Positions 1 to 7,396 of a DNA stretch of 18,678 nucleotides are shown one piece after another (the first letter of the stretch is position 1; each line of letters opens with the position of its first letter). Made by a program: the position numbers and the translations under genes. The DNA lies in the NCBI GenBank assembly GCA_964547525.1, contig CAZJOD010000065.1, forward strand, positions 1 through 18,678. Direction: 5' to 3'. The notes beneath the pieces were generated by a model, which saw nothing but the letters and a program-made list of their open reading frames with translations, ran no database searches and had not been told where the DNA came from. Source of the stretch: CAZJOD01 sp964547525 (lineage in GTDB: Bacteria; Bacillota; Clostridia; JAAYHZ01).

Positions 1-498
1 AAATATAAAATTATGCAGCAAGCTTGTAACGAGTTGGCCGAATATGCTTTTGCAAACGGAGCGTATTTTGCTATAGAAACCGGACCCGAGCCCGCCGCCA
101 GGTTAAAAGCTTTCCTTGACGGTTTGGATTCAAAAGGTGTGGCGGTAAACTTAGATCCTGCCAATTTAATAATGGTAACAGACGATGACCCGGTAGAAGC
201 GGTTTATACGTTAAAGGACTATATAGTTCATACTCATGCAAAAGACGGTATACTTCTCAAAAAAACCGATCCGGCGATAATTTACGGATTCTTTGCGGAA
301 GGTGGCATAGGAGATCTGCGTATGGAGGATTATTTTAAGGAAGTGCCTTTAGGACAAGGAAAGGTGGATTTTGACAGATATCTTAAAGCTTTGTCCGAAA
401 TAGGATTTTCCGGATATCTTACCATTGAGCGTGAAGTTGGTGCGAATCCGGCTGCGGATATTCAGCTTGCGGTTGACTTTTTAAAAGCGAGGATATAA
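1..498 (+). CDS. Sugar phosphate isomerase/epimerase, TIM-barrel (5' truncated)
   Basis: This is the C-terminal part of a protein of the xylose-isomerase-like / AP-endonuclease-2 TIM-barrel family, which isomerises or epimerises keto- and aldo-sugars in the cytoplasm using a divalent metal. The frame is open to base 1, so the gene starts outside the window and the ATG at 13 is probably internal. Motifs typical of the family's metal and substrate site are visible in order: IETG (Glu), NLDPANL (Asp), VHTHAKDG (His) and near the end TIERE (Glu). The VPLGQGKVDFDRYLKAL segment before the last strand is also characteristic of this family. The exact sugar cannot be named. It lies upstream of a carbohydrate-uptake locus on the same strand but is separated from it by the minus-strand regulator pair, so it may belong to an adjoining catabolic operon. 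Family assignment is firm; substrate is not. Confidence 0.88.
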   Translation, partial: KYKIMQQACNELAEYAFANGAYFAIETGPEPAARLKAFLDGLDSKGVAVNLDPANLIMVTDDDPVEAVYTLKDYIVHTHAKDGILLKKTDPAIIYGFFAEGGIGDLRMEDYFKEVPLGQGKVDFDRYLKALSEIGFSGYLTIEREVGANPAADIQLAVDFLKARI

Positions 499-543
499 TT
501 CAATTTATATAGAAAAATTATATGAGATATATTATGAAGAAGC

Positions 544-561
544 TGCGGGGATTACCCCGCA
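544..561 (+). terminator. GC-rich hairpin after the isomerase gene
   Basis: TGCGGGG (544-550), loop ATTA, CCCCGCA (555-561) form a perfect 7-bp stem 46 bases after the isomerase stop codon. It is the most GC-rich structure nearby and probably marks the 3' end of that transcript. Neither side carries the usual run of T residues, since the forward downstream sequence is A-rich. It is therefore either a weak or non-canonical terminator or an mRNA-stabilising hairpin. Confidence 0.4.
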
Positions 562-638
562 ACAAAAAACCTATATTAGCTTGTATACATAAAAATTGTG
601 CTATGTATTAACTAAAACTATACGAAGGATTGATAAAA

Positions 639-926
639 ATGGATGTTTCAATTGATAAATGTTTAAGATGTAACGGTAAAATGTCATCTATAGGTACTGA
701 AAAAATTCAGCTGGGACAGTTCGGATTACTAACCGGGTATTTAAGCAATTTGATGGCAGGGGGGCTTGAAGTTGAAATTTACATATGTACAAATTGCGGT
801 AAAATAGAATTTTTTTCAGTTAACGAAAGCGCTCAAAACGAATTGCCACAGGTCAAATGCCCTGAATGCGGATATACACATGATTTTGATTATCCCAAAT
901 GTCCTCGTTGTAAACACAGATATTAG
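639..926 (+). CDS. Small four-CxxC zinc-ribbon protein
   Basis: This 95-residue protein has four CxxC pairs at C8/C11, C50/C53, C74/C77 and C88/C91, giving enough ligands for two zinc-ribbon sites. The last two pairs (CPEC and CPRC) form a compact rubredoxin-like C-terminal knuckle. No catalytic domain, signal peptide or membrane segment is visible, so it is probably a cytosolic structural-zinc or nucleic-acid/protein-binding protein. The ATG at 639 is preferred over the in-frame TTG at 630, because GAAGGA at 624-629 lies 9 bases upstream of the ATG and would abut the TTG. It stands alone between the hairpin at 544-561 and a convergent gene whose stop is only 19 bases away. I do not recognise a named family beyond zinc ribbon, and nothing ties it functionally to the transport locus. 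Confidence 0.75.
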   Translation: MDVSIDKCLRCNGKMSSIGTEKIQLGQFGLLTGYLSNLMAGGLEVEIYICTNCGKIEFFSVNESAQNELPQVKCPECGYTHDFDYPKCPRCKHRY

Positions 927-945
927 TTAGCAAGAATATGGTTTT

Positions 946-1395
946 TTATCTTGTCAGACTGATAAGTTGACATTTAAAAGTCACATCCAAATCGTTATTA
1001 TTCCTAAACTCGAATAATTCCGATTTGGATTCTATCTTTAAATTATAGTTTTTTAATTGGTCTATAAATCGATCCGAGGGATACGAAAGAATTTTTTGGC
1101 TGTTTATACCCTCTAAAATCTTTGTGGTATCTTTTTTACCTATTACCCATATTAACAGCATTGAATTATAATCGTCCAAACCGGCTTTTGAATCCGGAGG
1201 GCTTTTCGATTCGACTTCATTTCTTATGTGGTTTTTCGTAACCAATATAATTCCTTTTTCATCGGAGCTTTGTGTTATTATATAAAAGTCTTTTTTATAT
1301 TTGGAAAACAATTTTATCGCTACATATACACCCTTTACCGGTGTATTGTCATCTTCTTTTATTATGGTTATGTTTATTTTTTCAGGAAAGTTCAT
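946..1395 (-). CDS. Hypothetical 149-residue protein, beta-rich N-terminus
   Basis: I do not recognise this protein. It has no signal peptide and no membrane segment. The first 50 or so residues (INITIIKEDDNTPVKGVYV and a following DEKGIILV) alternate hydrophobic and polar residues. The pattern of a 'P-V-x-G-V' turn followed by a 'D-x-x-G' turn resembles carboxypeptidase-regulatory or transthyretin-like beta-sandwiches. The rest is charged, with no obvious catalytic motif. The start ATG at 1395 has AGGTGA about 5 bases upstream on the minus strand. It begins 40 bases after the AraC-type gene's stop with no terminator visible between, so the two are probably co-transcribed. Real gene status is supported by the ribosome-binding site and operon position. 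Function is unknown. Confidence 0.65.
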   Translation of the reverse strand: MNFPEKINITIIKEDDNTPVKGVYVAIKLFSKYKKDFYIITQSSDEKGIILVTKNHIRNEVESKSPPDSKAGLDDYNSMLLIWVIGKKDTTKILEGINSQKILSYPSDRFIDQLKNYNLKIESKSELFEFRNNNDLDVTFKCQLISLTR

Positions 1396-1435
1396 TTTAT
1401 CACCTACAAACCTGTTTCTTGGTTTTTATTATGCT

Positions 1436-2320
1436 TTAAAAACCGTCTTGTCCATGAAGGAATATATACAGATTATTTCTGTATTTTTCCAAATATTCCG
1501 AGGGTGTAATATCTTCAAACTTCTTAAAAACGCGGCTGAAATACCTTGAATCTACAAATCCCGTCTGTTCGGCTATTTCATTGATATTAAGGGATGAAGC
1601 TTTTAATAGCTCTTTGGATCGTGATATTCTAATTTTATTCAAATACTTTACCGGAGTCATACCGAATTCTCTTTTAAACAACTCAATCAAATGTCCTTTG
1701 GATATGTTTACATAGGCGGCCATATGATCTAAAGTTATTTGCTTTCCTACATTTTCATGCATATATAGAATTAATTTGGTGAAAGTGGTTTTGTTGTCCT
1801 TTTTTATCTCATCTTCATCAACCGGTGCGGATTCAAAAGAATTGTCAGTTCCTTTCTCGTATTCGGAGTAATCGCTTTCATTTGTAAATTCTCTTAGTAA
1901 TATTAATATAAGCTCACATAAGCGTAGGTTGGCAATGCTTTCATAATAGGGCTTCTTGTTTATCCCCTCTGTTATTATACCATTTATAAGGTTTCTGACC
2001 TGAGGGGGACAATCATATAATCTATCGGGGACGGATAGTAGTTTTTTTTCATAATCCGAAGCTTTCATAGAAAACTTAAATTCTATTGTAAACAAACCTG
2101 TGGGACTGACAGCGGTGAAGTTATGGTTTTCACCGGGCGCGGTCATATAAAGACAGTTTTCATTAATATATTTTATCTCATTGTTTACAAGAACTCTCGC
2201 ATTTCCACCGAGTATAAAAACATAGTGAAAAAAATCGGAATGCATGTGCTCTATATCCGGAGTATTTTGTTTATAATGTTCTTTTGACGCCCAAATCAGT
2301 GACAAACAATCTGAAATCAT
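1436..2320 (-). CDS. AraC-family transcriptional regulator
   Basis: This 294-residue cytoplasmic DNA-binding protein has the usual AraC-family layout. Residues ~1-110 form a cupin-like ligand-binding domain (HMHSDFFHYVFILGG region, then a 'TAPGENH' turn). An acidic linker follows, and residues ~185-290 hold two helix-turn-helix units. The first contains ITLDHMAAYVNISKGHLIELFKREFG and the second INEIAEQTGFVDSRYFSRVFKKFEDITPSEY, the hallmark second HTH with its GF-x-x-x-x-YFSR-x-FKK signature. The ATG at 2320 is chosen because GGAG (2330-2327) sits 6 bases upstream; an in-frame TTG at 2332 has no properly spaced site. It is transcribed divergently from the transporter operon, the classic arrangement for a local sugar-responsive activator, so it probably controls the operon at 2644. 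The inducer is unknown. No transmembrane sensor region is present, so it should sense an internal sugar. Confidence 0.93.
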   Translation of the reverse strand: MISDCLSLIWASKEHYKQNTPDIEHMHSDFFHYVFILGGNARVLVNNEIKYINENCLYMTAPGENHNFTAVSPTGLFTIEFKFSMKASDYEKKLLSVPDRLYDCPPQVRNLINGIITEGINKKPYYESIANLRLCELILILLREFTNESDYSEYEKGTDNSFESAPVDEDEIKKDNKTTFTKLILYMHENVGKQITLDHMAAYVNISKGHLIELFKREFGMTPVKYLNKIRISRSKELLKASSLNINEIAEQTGFVDSRYFSRVFKKFEDITPSEYLEKYRNNLYIFLHGQDGF

Positions 2321-2350
2321 AAAACGCTCCAAATCCTTGTAATCAAAAAT

Positions 2351-2379
2351 AGTATATCAAAAAAAGCTCGCCTTGTAAA
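2351..2379 (-). promoter_or_regulatory. Sigma-A-type promoter for the AraC-family gene
   Basis: On the minus strand TTTACA (2379-2374) is followed by a 17-base spacer and TATACT (2356-2351). Each box is one mismatch from consensus with ideal spacing. Transcription would begin near 2344, giving a leader of about 24 bases to the ATG at 2320. Confidence 0.65.
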
Positions 2380-2393
2380 TGAAAGCCAAAATA

Positions 2394-2421
2394 TTGACAT
2401 ACGGGATTATTACCCTATTAT
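2394..2421 (+). promoter_or_regulatory. Candidate distal promoter of the transporter operon
   Basis: A perfect TTGACA (2394-2399) is followed by 16 bases and TATTAT (2416-2421). Transcription from here would start near 2428 and leave a leader of about 215 bases before the large solute-binding protein gene. Its -35 box lies 15 bases from the -35 box of the divergent AraC promoter, so a regulator bound here could affect both directions. Confidence 0.55.
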
Positions 2422-2528
2422 TTCCGAGTATGAATTTTGTCCACAAAAAACGTAATAATATACATTCTAAATACCATATGCATTAATATAATATAAGTAC
2501 AAGAAATGATTGTACAGTAATAAATCTT

Positions 2529-2556
2529 TTTACAGTCAAATCAAGAAACGTATTAT
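2529..2556 (+). promoter_or_regulatory. Candidate proximal promoter of the transporter operon
   Basis: TTTACA (2529-2534), a 16-base spacer and TATTAT (2551-2556) repeat the architecture of the upstream candidate at 2394-2421. Transcription would start near 2562 with a leader of about 80 bases. Either or both may be used; the sequence cannot decide. Confidence 0.5.
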
Positions 2557-2562
2557 AGTGCG

Positions 2563-2614
2563 AGATTAAAATCACACTAAGGTAGATTCGATACTCCGAT
2601 GGTTTAATCTTTTT
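2563..2614 (+). promoter_or_regulatory. Leader inverted repeat followed by a short T-run
   Basis: AGATTAAA (2563-2570) and TTTAATCT (2603-2610) are perfect 8-base inverted repeats with a 32-base interval, and the right arm runs into TTTTT (2610-2614). It lies in the leader downstream of both candidate promoters and 13 bases before the AGGAGG site. The AT-rich stem and long loop make a strong terminator unlikely. An operator or a weak attenuator-like fold is possible. The rest of the 2321-2643 gap shows no gene. Confidence 0.25.
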
Positions 2615-2643
2615 ATGGATATATACAGGAGGGTTTGCTCATA

Positions 2644-5511
2644 ATGAAAGTTTCTGCGGTTAAGTTGTCAATTGTAATACTTTGTATTTTGATATTGAAC
2701 ATAGCGTTTCCTTTCAAAACATATTCCACTGAAAATGTTGATTTTAAATCAGGTTCGGAATTTTTTTTCTTGTTGGATACTTACGAAGAATACCTTAATA
2801 AATATAAGTTTGTAGGTGATCCGGACCGGGAGATTTTTATCCGTACAGACCGTGTTGATCATTATGAGGGAGATGTCAAAGTAGAAACGGGGATAGGTGA
2901 TTATACCGGTAAATGTGTAGTGACCGGGGAATCATCACTGGCTCAGTGGACGTTTCATGTTGAAAATGAAGGTTTCTATTCAATTGAGATTGAATACTAT
3001 CCTATATCGGGAAGAGGTATCGATATTGAAAGATCCGTTTTTATAAACGGAACGGTACCTTACCGGGAAGCGTATTCGGTTGTTTTCAAAAGAAGGTGGA
3101 TCGACCGGGAAGCGGTGGTGGAAAATCCCGGCGGGAATGACGTAAGTCCCACTCAGATACAAGAACCTGTCTGGATGACAAGATATATATATGAATCCGG
3201 GGGTTATTATATGAAACCTTTGAAATTTTACCTTCATGCGGGTGAAAATAACATATCACTAAGAGCGTTAGCAGAACCTATGGCCATTAGGTCCGTAAGA
3301 TTTTTCAAATACGAAGAACCGGTTACATATAATCAATTGCAAACAGAATACAAACAAAAAGGATATTTGGAAACAAGCGAAATATTAATTGACATTGAAG
3401 CCGAGAGAACTTTTAGCAAGTCCGATTCGAAAATCCGGCCTAAGACCGACAGGTCGTCGCCTTTAACACAACCGTACCATCCTTCAAAGCTAAAACTAAA
3501 TATAATAGGCGGGCCGACATGGCAATACAACGGTGAATATATCGAATGGGAAGTTGATGTACCGGTGGCCGGATTATATAAAATAGGATTGCGTTACAGG
3601 CAAGAACAAAAAACATCCGGTGCAAGTGTAAGAAGGCTGTATATAAATGGAAAAGTTCCGTTTGTGGAAATGGAAAACATAGCGTTTACATATGATAACG
3701 AATGGCAAGTGACCGCTTTGATCGATGAAACAGGTGAACCCTACTTGTTTTATTTTGATAAAGGTATTAATATTATCCGATTGGAAGTTACTTTAGGTAA
3801 TATATCAGGTATTTTAAGAGAAATCGAAGATACCATACATTCTTTGAATGAAATTTATAGAAATATAATTGTTTATACAGGAACCAATCCCGACCCGTTT
3901 ACCGATTACGCATTAGAAAGAATTATACCTAATACCGTATCAAATATTAAAAAGCAAGGTGAGAAGCTTTGTGAAATATCCGAAAAGATGAGAGATCTCG
4001 GTGCTGTTATCGGAGGAGATACCGCTTTTATCGATACATTTTCCGATCAACTGATACAAATGTATGAAAATCCCCATACCATAAACAACAGACTGGCAAG
4101 TTTCAAAACAAATATAGGATCGTTAGGAAGCTGGCTTAACGAGCTAACCGTAAGCCCTTTAAAGTTAGACAGAATAATTGTAGCATCAAGAGATATCACC
4201 TTGCCAAAAGCTAAAGCCGGCTTTTTCGCACGACTATTTCATGAAATAAGAGCCTTTTTCGGCTCATTCAGAGAAAACTACAGTGTTATCGACGGCTCCG
4301 GTAAAAAATATCAGGACAATATTACTGTTTGGCTGGGAAGCTTAGGTGGTATGCAAGGTCAGACCGGTGGACGTGATCAGGCGCTTTTAATAAAAAATAT
4401 CATTGAGTCGGACTTTTCTGAAAAAACCGGAATAGGTGTTAACATAAAACTGGTGGATGCCGGTGCCATGCTGCCGGCAATACTTGCAGGAAACGCTCCG
4501 GATATAGTTGTAAGTGTATCGGGCGGTATACCGGTGCAATATGCGCTAAGAAGCGCAATTACCGATTTGAGTACGTTCGACGGGTTTAGTACGGTGTGTG
4601 GTCGTTTTCCTCAAGGTGCGTTCATACCGGTAACATATGGAGGAAAGGTATATGGCATGCCTGAAAGCCTAACCTGGGATATGCTTTTTTACAGAAAAGA
4701 CATTTTGTTTGAATTGGGAATCGAGGTTCCGCAGACATGGGATGAAATGATCAACCTTATACCTGTATTGGCAAGAAACAATATGGAGATCGGTATTAAT
4801 CCGGGTATGTATTATACATTCATGTATCAAAATGGTCTTAAGATATATGACGAGCAAACCGATCGATGCTTGTTTGATAAAAAGGAAGCTACAGGCTTAT
4901 TCGGAGAGTTTACAAACCTTTTTGTAAATTACAGGCTTCCGGTTTCATATAACATGTTCAACAGGTTCAGAACCGGTGAGATGCCATTGGTAGTGGCACC
5001 ATATAACTCATACAATACAATGGTTATTTTCGCACCGGAAATAAGAGGTCTTTGGGATTTTTCCATGATACCGGGCTTTAAAAAAACCGACGGCGGTATT
5101 GACAGAACCACAATAGCGGCAGGTTCATATACCATGATGTTTGAACAATCCGAGAAAAAACAATCGTCATGGGAATTTATAAAGTGGTGGACCGACGCAA
5201 AGACACAAAAAACCTACGGTGTAGAGCTTGAAGGTCTTCTGGGTCCCGCCGGAAGGTACACAACAGCTAATATAGAAGCGTTAAAAGGCCTGCCATGGGC
5301 CCCGGAAAGCCTTGACATGCTTTTAAAACAACAGGAATGGATATCGGGGATTCCGGAGGTTCCGGGTGGATACTTTACAGCCAGACATTTTCTGAACGCT
5401 TTTTATGCGGTATATAACAGGGGGAGCGAGCCTAGAGAAACTTTAATGCAATATACATACATAATTAATTCGGAAATTGAAAAAAAACGAAAGGAATTCG
5501 GGTTTGAATGA
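2644..5511 (+). CDS. Large secreted ABC solute-binding protein with two N-terminal beta-sandwich modules
   Basis: This 955-residue protein is more than twice the normal solute-binding-protein length. A hydrophobic N-terminal signal (residues ~7-27) ends near 'TYS' with no lipobox cysteine. Residues ~75-230 and ~270-395 look like two related beta-sandwich modules. They share an 'xW-x-V/F...G-x-Y-x-I' strand pair (W102 and W302), an 'R-x-x-[FY]INGxVP[FY]' strand and a '[AK]G-x-N-x-I-x-L' strand, as in carbohydrate-binding modules. A helical stretch (~395-530) leads to a type-1 sugar-binding-protein domain from ~560 (ITVWLGSLGG) to the end, including 'LPAILAGNAPDIVVS'. ATG 2644 is used, not TTG 2635, because AGGAGG (2627-2632) is 11 bases from the ATG. 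It heads the operon and overlaps or abuts the first permease. Likely role: binding a polymer or oligosaccharide at the surface and delivering it to the permeases at 5504-7376. Ligand unknown. Confidence 0.87.
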   Translation: MKVSAVKLSIVILCILILNIAFPFKTYSTENVDFKSGSEFFFLLDTYEEYLNKYKFVGDPDREIFIRTDRVDHYEGDVKVETGIGDYTGKCVVTGESSLAQWTFHVENEGFYSIEIEYYPISGRGIDIERSVFINGTVPYREAYSVVFKRRWIDREAVVENPGGNDVSPTQIQEPVWMTRYIYESGGYYMKPLKFYLHAGENNISLRALAEPMAIRSVRFFKYEEPVTYNQLQTEYKQKGYLETSEILIDIEAERTFSKSDSKIRPKTDRSSPLTQPYHPSKLKLNIIGGPTWQYNGEYIEWEVDVPVAGLYKIGLRYRQEQKTSGASVRRLYINGKVPFVEMENIAFTYDNEWQVTALIDETGEPYLFYFDKGINIIRLEVTLGNISGILREIEDTIHSLNEIYRNIIVYTGTNPDPFTDYALERIIPNTVSNIKKQGEKLCEISEKMRDLGAVIGGDTAFIDTFSDQLIQMYENPHTINNRLASFKTNIGSLGSWLNELTVSPLKLDRIIVASRDITLPKAKAGFFARLFHEIRAFFGSFRENYSVIDGSGKKYQDNITVWLGSLGGMQGQTGGRDQALLIKNIIESDFSEKTGIGVNIKLVDAGAMLPAILAGNAPDIVVSVSGGIPVQYALRSAITDLSTFDGFSTVCGRFPQGAFIPVTYGGKVYGMPESLTWDMLFYRKDILFELGIEVPQTWDEMINLIPVLARNNMEIGINPGMYYTFMYQNGLKIYDEQTDRCLFDKKEATGLFGEFTNLFVNYRLPVSYNMFNRFRTGEMPLVVAPYNSYNTMVIFAPEIRGLWDFSMIPGFKKTDGGIDRTTIAAGSYTMMFEQSEKKQSSWEFIKWWTDAKTQKTYGVELEGLLGPAGRYTTANIEALKGLPWAPESLDMLLKQQEWISGIPEVPGGYFTARHFLNAFYAVYNRGSEPRETLMQYTYIINSEIEKKRKEFGFE

Positions 5512-6481
5512 TATGACACAAGCAATTGGCATGAAAGCAAAATTGAATGATAAAATGCGGAAAATATCTGAAAAAGTAAACGTCAGATGGAAGTACGATG
5601 TCAAACGTTTTAAAAAGAATAAAATTGCTTATGCACTGGTAATGCCGTTTTATACTTTGTTTTTCACATTTACGGTGCTGCCTGTGATCTTATCGGTCTT
5701 CTTCAGCTTTACGTATTTTAATATTTTAGAGACGCCAAGGTGGATAGGAGTTCAAAATTATATCAATTTGTTTTTAAATGACGACATATTCGTTCTGTCA
5801 TTAAGGAATACATTGATATTCGCCGTAATAACCGGCCCTGTAAGTTATCTTGCTTCTTTTGTGTTCGCATGGTTGATAAACGATCTTCCGAGAAAAGTAA
5901 GAACGGTGGTGGTACTGGTGTTTTACGCCCCGGCCATATCCGGCAGCGCATTTTTCATATGGCAGCTTTTATTCAGTCCCGACAGATACGGATACATAAA
6001 CAGTCTTCTGCTTAGATTGGGTATTATACAAGAGCCTGTTCTGTGGCTTATGGATGTCAAATTCATAATGCCCATAATTATTGTGGTTGCCCTATGGATG
6101 AGTATCAGTACGGCGTTTCTCGCTTTTATAGCAGGCTTAAAGAGTTTGGACAAATCGCTTTTGGAACAAGGAGCTATCGATGGTGTCAGAAACAGATGGC
6201 AGGAGTTATGGTTTATAATACTTCCCACTATGAGGCCTATGCTTATGTTCGGTGCGGTCATGTCAATTACCGGCTCTTTTACGGTTGCTTCGGTCAGCAT
6301 AGAACTTGCGGGTTTTCCTTCTGTGGATTACGCAGGACATACCATAGTGACACACCTTATGGACTATGGCTCAATGAGATTTGAAATGGGATACGCGTCT
6401 GCTATTGCAACGGTACTGTTCGCATTAATGGTGACCGTTAATAAGGTTATTCAAAGATTGCTGCAAAAAGTTGGAAATTAA
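5504..6481 (+). CDS. Carbohydrate ABC transporter permease, MalF/UgpA-LplB type (importer 1)
   Basis: This is an integral membrane subunit of a type-I sugar importer, about 325 residues with six predicted transmembrane segments after a basic cytoplasmic N-terminus (~40 residues). The cytoplasmic coupling loop, which docks on the ATPase, is EQGAIDGVRNRWQELWFIILP, with E221 and G227 in the EAA---G positions. 'YALVMPFYTLFFTFTVLPV' is a typical first helix of the LplB/UgpA group. The start is uncertain: TTG 5504 has AAAGGA 8 bases upstream and overlaps the preceding stop by 8 bases, while ATG 5513 has that site 17 bases away. Translational coupling to the large binding protein is likely either way. 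Its partner is the permease at 6510. Family call is firm; substrate is inferred only from context. Confidence 0.92.
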   Translation: MNDMTQAIGMKAKLNDKMRKISEKVNVRWKYDVKRFKKNKIAYALVMPFYTLFFTFTVLPVILSVFFSFTYFNILETPRWIGVQNYINLFLNDDIFVLSLRNTLIFAVITGPVSYLASFVFAWLINDLPRKVRTVVVLVFYAPAISGSAFFIWQLLFSPDRYGYINSLLLRLGIIQEPVLWLMDVKFIMPIIIVVALWMSISTAFLAFIAGLKSLDKSLLEQGAIDGVRNRWQELWFIILPTMRPMLMFGAVMSITGSFTVASVSIELAGFPSVDYAGHTIVTHLMDYGSMRFEMGYASAIATVLFALMVTVNKVIQRLLQKVGN

Positions 6482-6509
6482 AAGAATGTAAAGGATGGAT
6501 TTGATTAAT

Positions 6510-7376
6510 ATGAAGCTTTTTAAGAAAAAATTCGATATACAAAAGCAAACAAAATTTGAGAAGGTTGTTACCGTTATTATTTTAAGTTTGTTCGGAAGCT
6601 TTATGATATTACCTTTGTTATATATAGTAAATACCGCCTTTAAACCGTTGGACGAATTGTTTTTGTTTCCGCCGAGATTCTTTGTTATGCATCCTACAAT
6701 GAAAAACTTCAGGGATCTGTTCGTTATAATGTCCGATTCCTGGGTACCGTTTTCAAGATATATTTTCAACACCGTTTTTATCACAATGATAGGTACGGCG
6801 GGTCATGTTATACTTGCAAGCGCCGCAGCTTACGCATTGGAGAAATTTGATTTTCCGGGTAAGAAATTAATGTTTTCAACTGTGGTGCTGTCGTTGATGT
6901 TTTCAGCTGTAGTGACAGCCATTCCGAACTACCTGATAATCTCCAAACTCAAAATGATAGATTCTCTTACGGCTATAATAATTCCGGCGTTGCAATCGTC
7001 CTTAGGGCTTTATTTAATGAAGCAATACATGGTGGCCAACGTACCCGATTCCCTTCTTGAATCCGCAAGAATAGCGGGTGCCGGCGAATGGCGCATATTT
7101 TTCGAAGTGGTTATGCCTATAGTAAAGCCTGCATGGCTTACATTAATCATATTTATTTTCCCGGGGTTATGGAATGCAACGGGTGGAGTATTAATATACA
7201 GTGAACAAATTAAGACACTGCCTGTGGCGTTGGCACAGATAGTAACGGGCGGCATAGCAAGGGCAGGTGTATCCAGTGCGATTTCATTAGTTATGTTGAT
7301 TGTACCGATATCCATTTTCGTATTGACACAATCATCAATAATGGAAACTATGGCTACATCCGGTATCAAAGAATAG
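6510..7376 (+). CDS. Carbohydrate ABC transporter permease, MalG/AraQ-LplC type (importer 1)
   Basis: This is the second membrane subunit of the first importer, about 288 residues. After a basic N-terminus it shows helix 1 (FGSFMILPLLYIVNTAFKP) and five further hydrophobic segments. The coupling loop ESARIAGAGEWRIFFEVVMP carries E184 and G190 of the EAA motif and is followed by the usual 'P-x-x-L-x-x-I-x-F-x-F-x-x-x-WN'-like stretch. It lies 28 bases after the first permease. Start choice is uncertain: ATG 6495 is preceded directly by AAAGG with no room for spacing, so ATG 6510 is preferred, though its spacing (about 14) is long and TTG 6501 is also possible. No ATP-binding subunit follows it, so the pair must use an ATPase encoded elsewhere. 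Confidence 0.92.
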   Translation: MKLFKKKFDIQKQTKFEKVVTVIILSLFGSFMILPLLYIVNTAFKPLDELFLFPPRFFVMHPTMKNFRDLFVIMSDSWVPFSRYIFNTVFITMIGTAGHVILASAAAYALEKFDFPGKKLMFSTVVLSLMFSAVVTAIPNYLIISKLKMIDSLTAIIIPALQSSLGLYLMKQYMVANVPDSLLESARIAGAGEWRIFFEVVMPIVKPAWLTLIIFIFPGLWNATGGVLIYSEQIKTLPVALAQIVTGGIARAGVSSAISLVMLIVPISIFVLTQSSIMETMATSGIKE

Positions 7377-7396
7377 TAAATACGGAGTGAATGAAA

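Noticed and set aside
544..561. Reading the 7-bp GC hairpin as a canonical rho-independent terminator
   Set aside because: Neither strand has a T-run after the stem in the right orientation, so it is kept only as a possible non-canonical terminator.
931..953. CAAGA/TCTTG inverted repeat between the convergent genes at 926 and 946
   Set aside because: The stem is only 5 bp with a 13-base loop, too weak to call a terminator.
1228..1549. Plus-strand open frames opposite the regulator and the small unknown gene
   Set aside because: They lie antisense to two better-supported minus-strand genes, are rich in Phe/Tyr/Ile as expected of shadow frames, and lack spaced ribosome-binding sites.
5923..6384. 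Open frames on both strands inside the first permease gene
   Set aside because: They fully overlap a permease with an intact coupling loop and membrane helices, and no domain is recognisable in the alternative frames.
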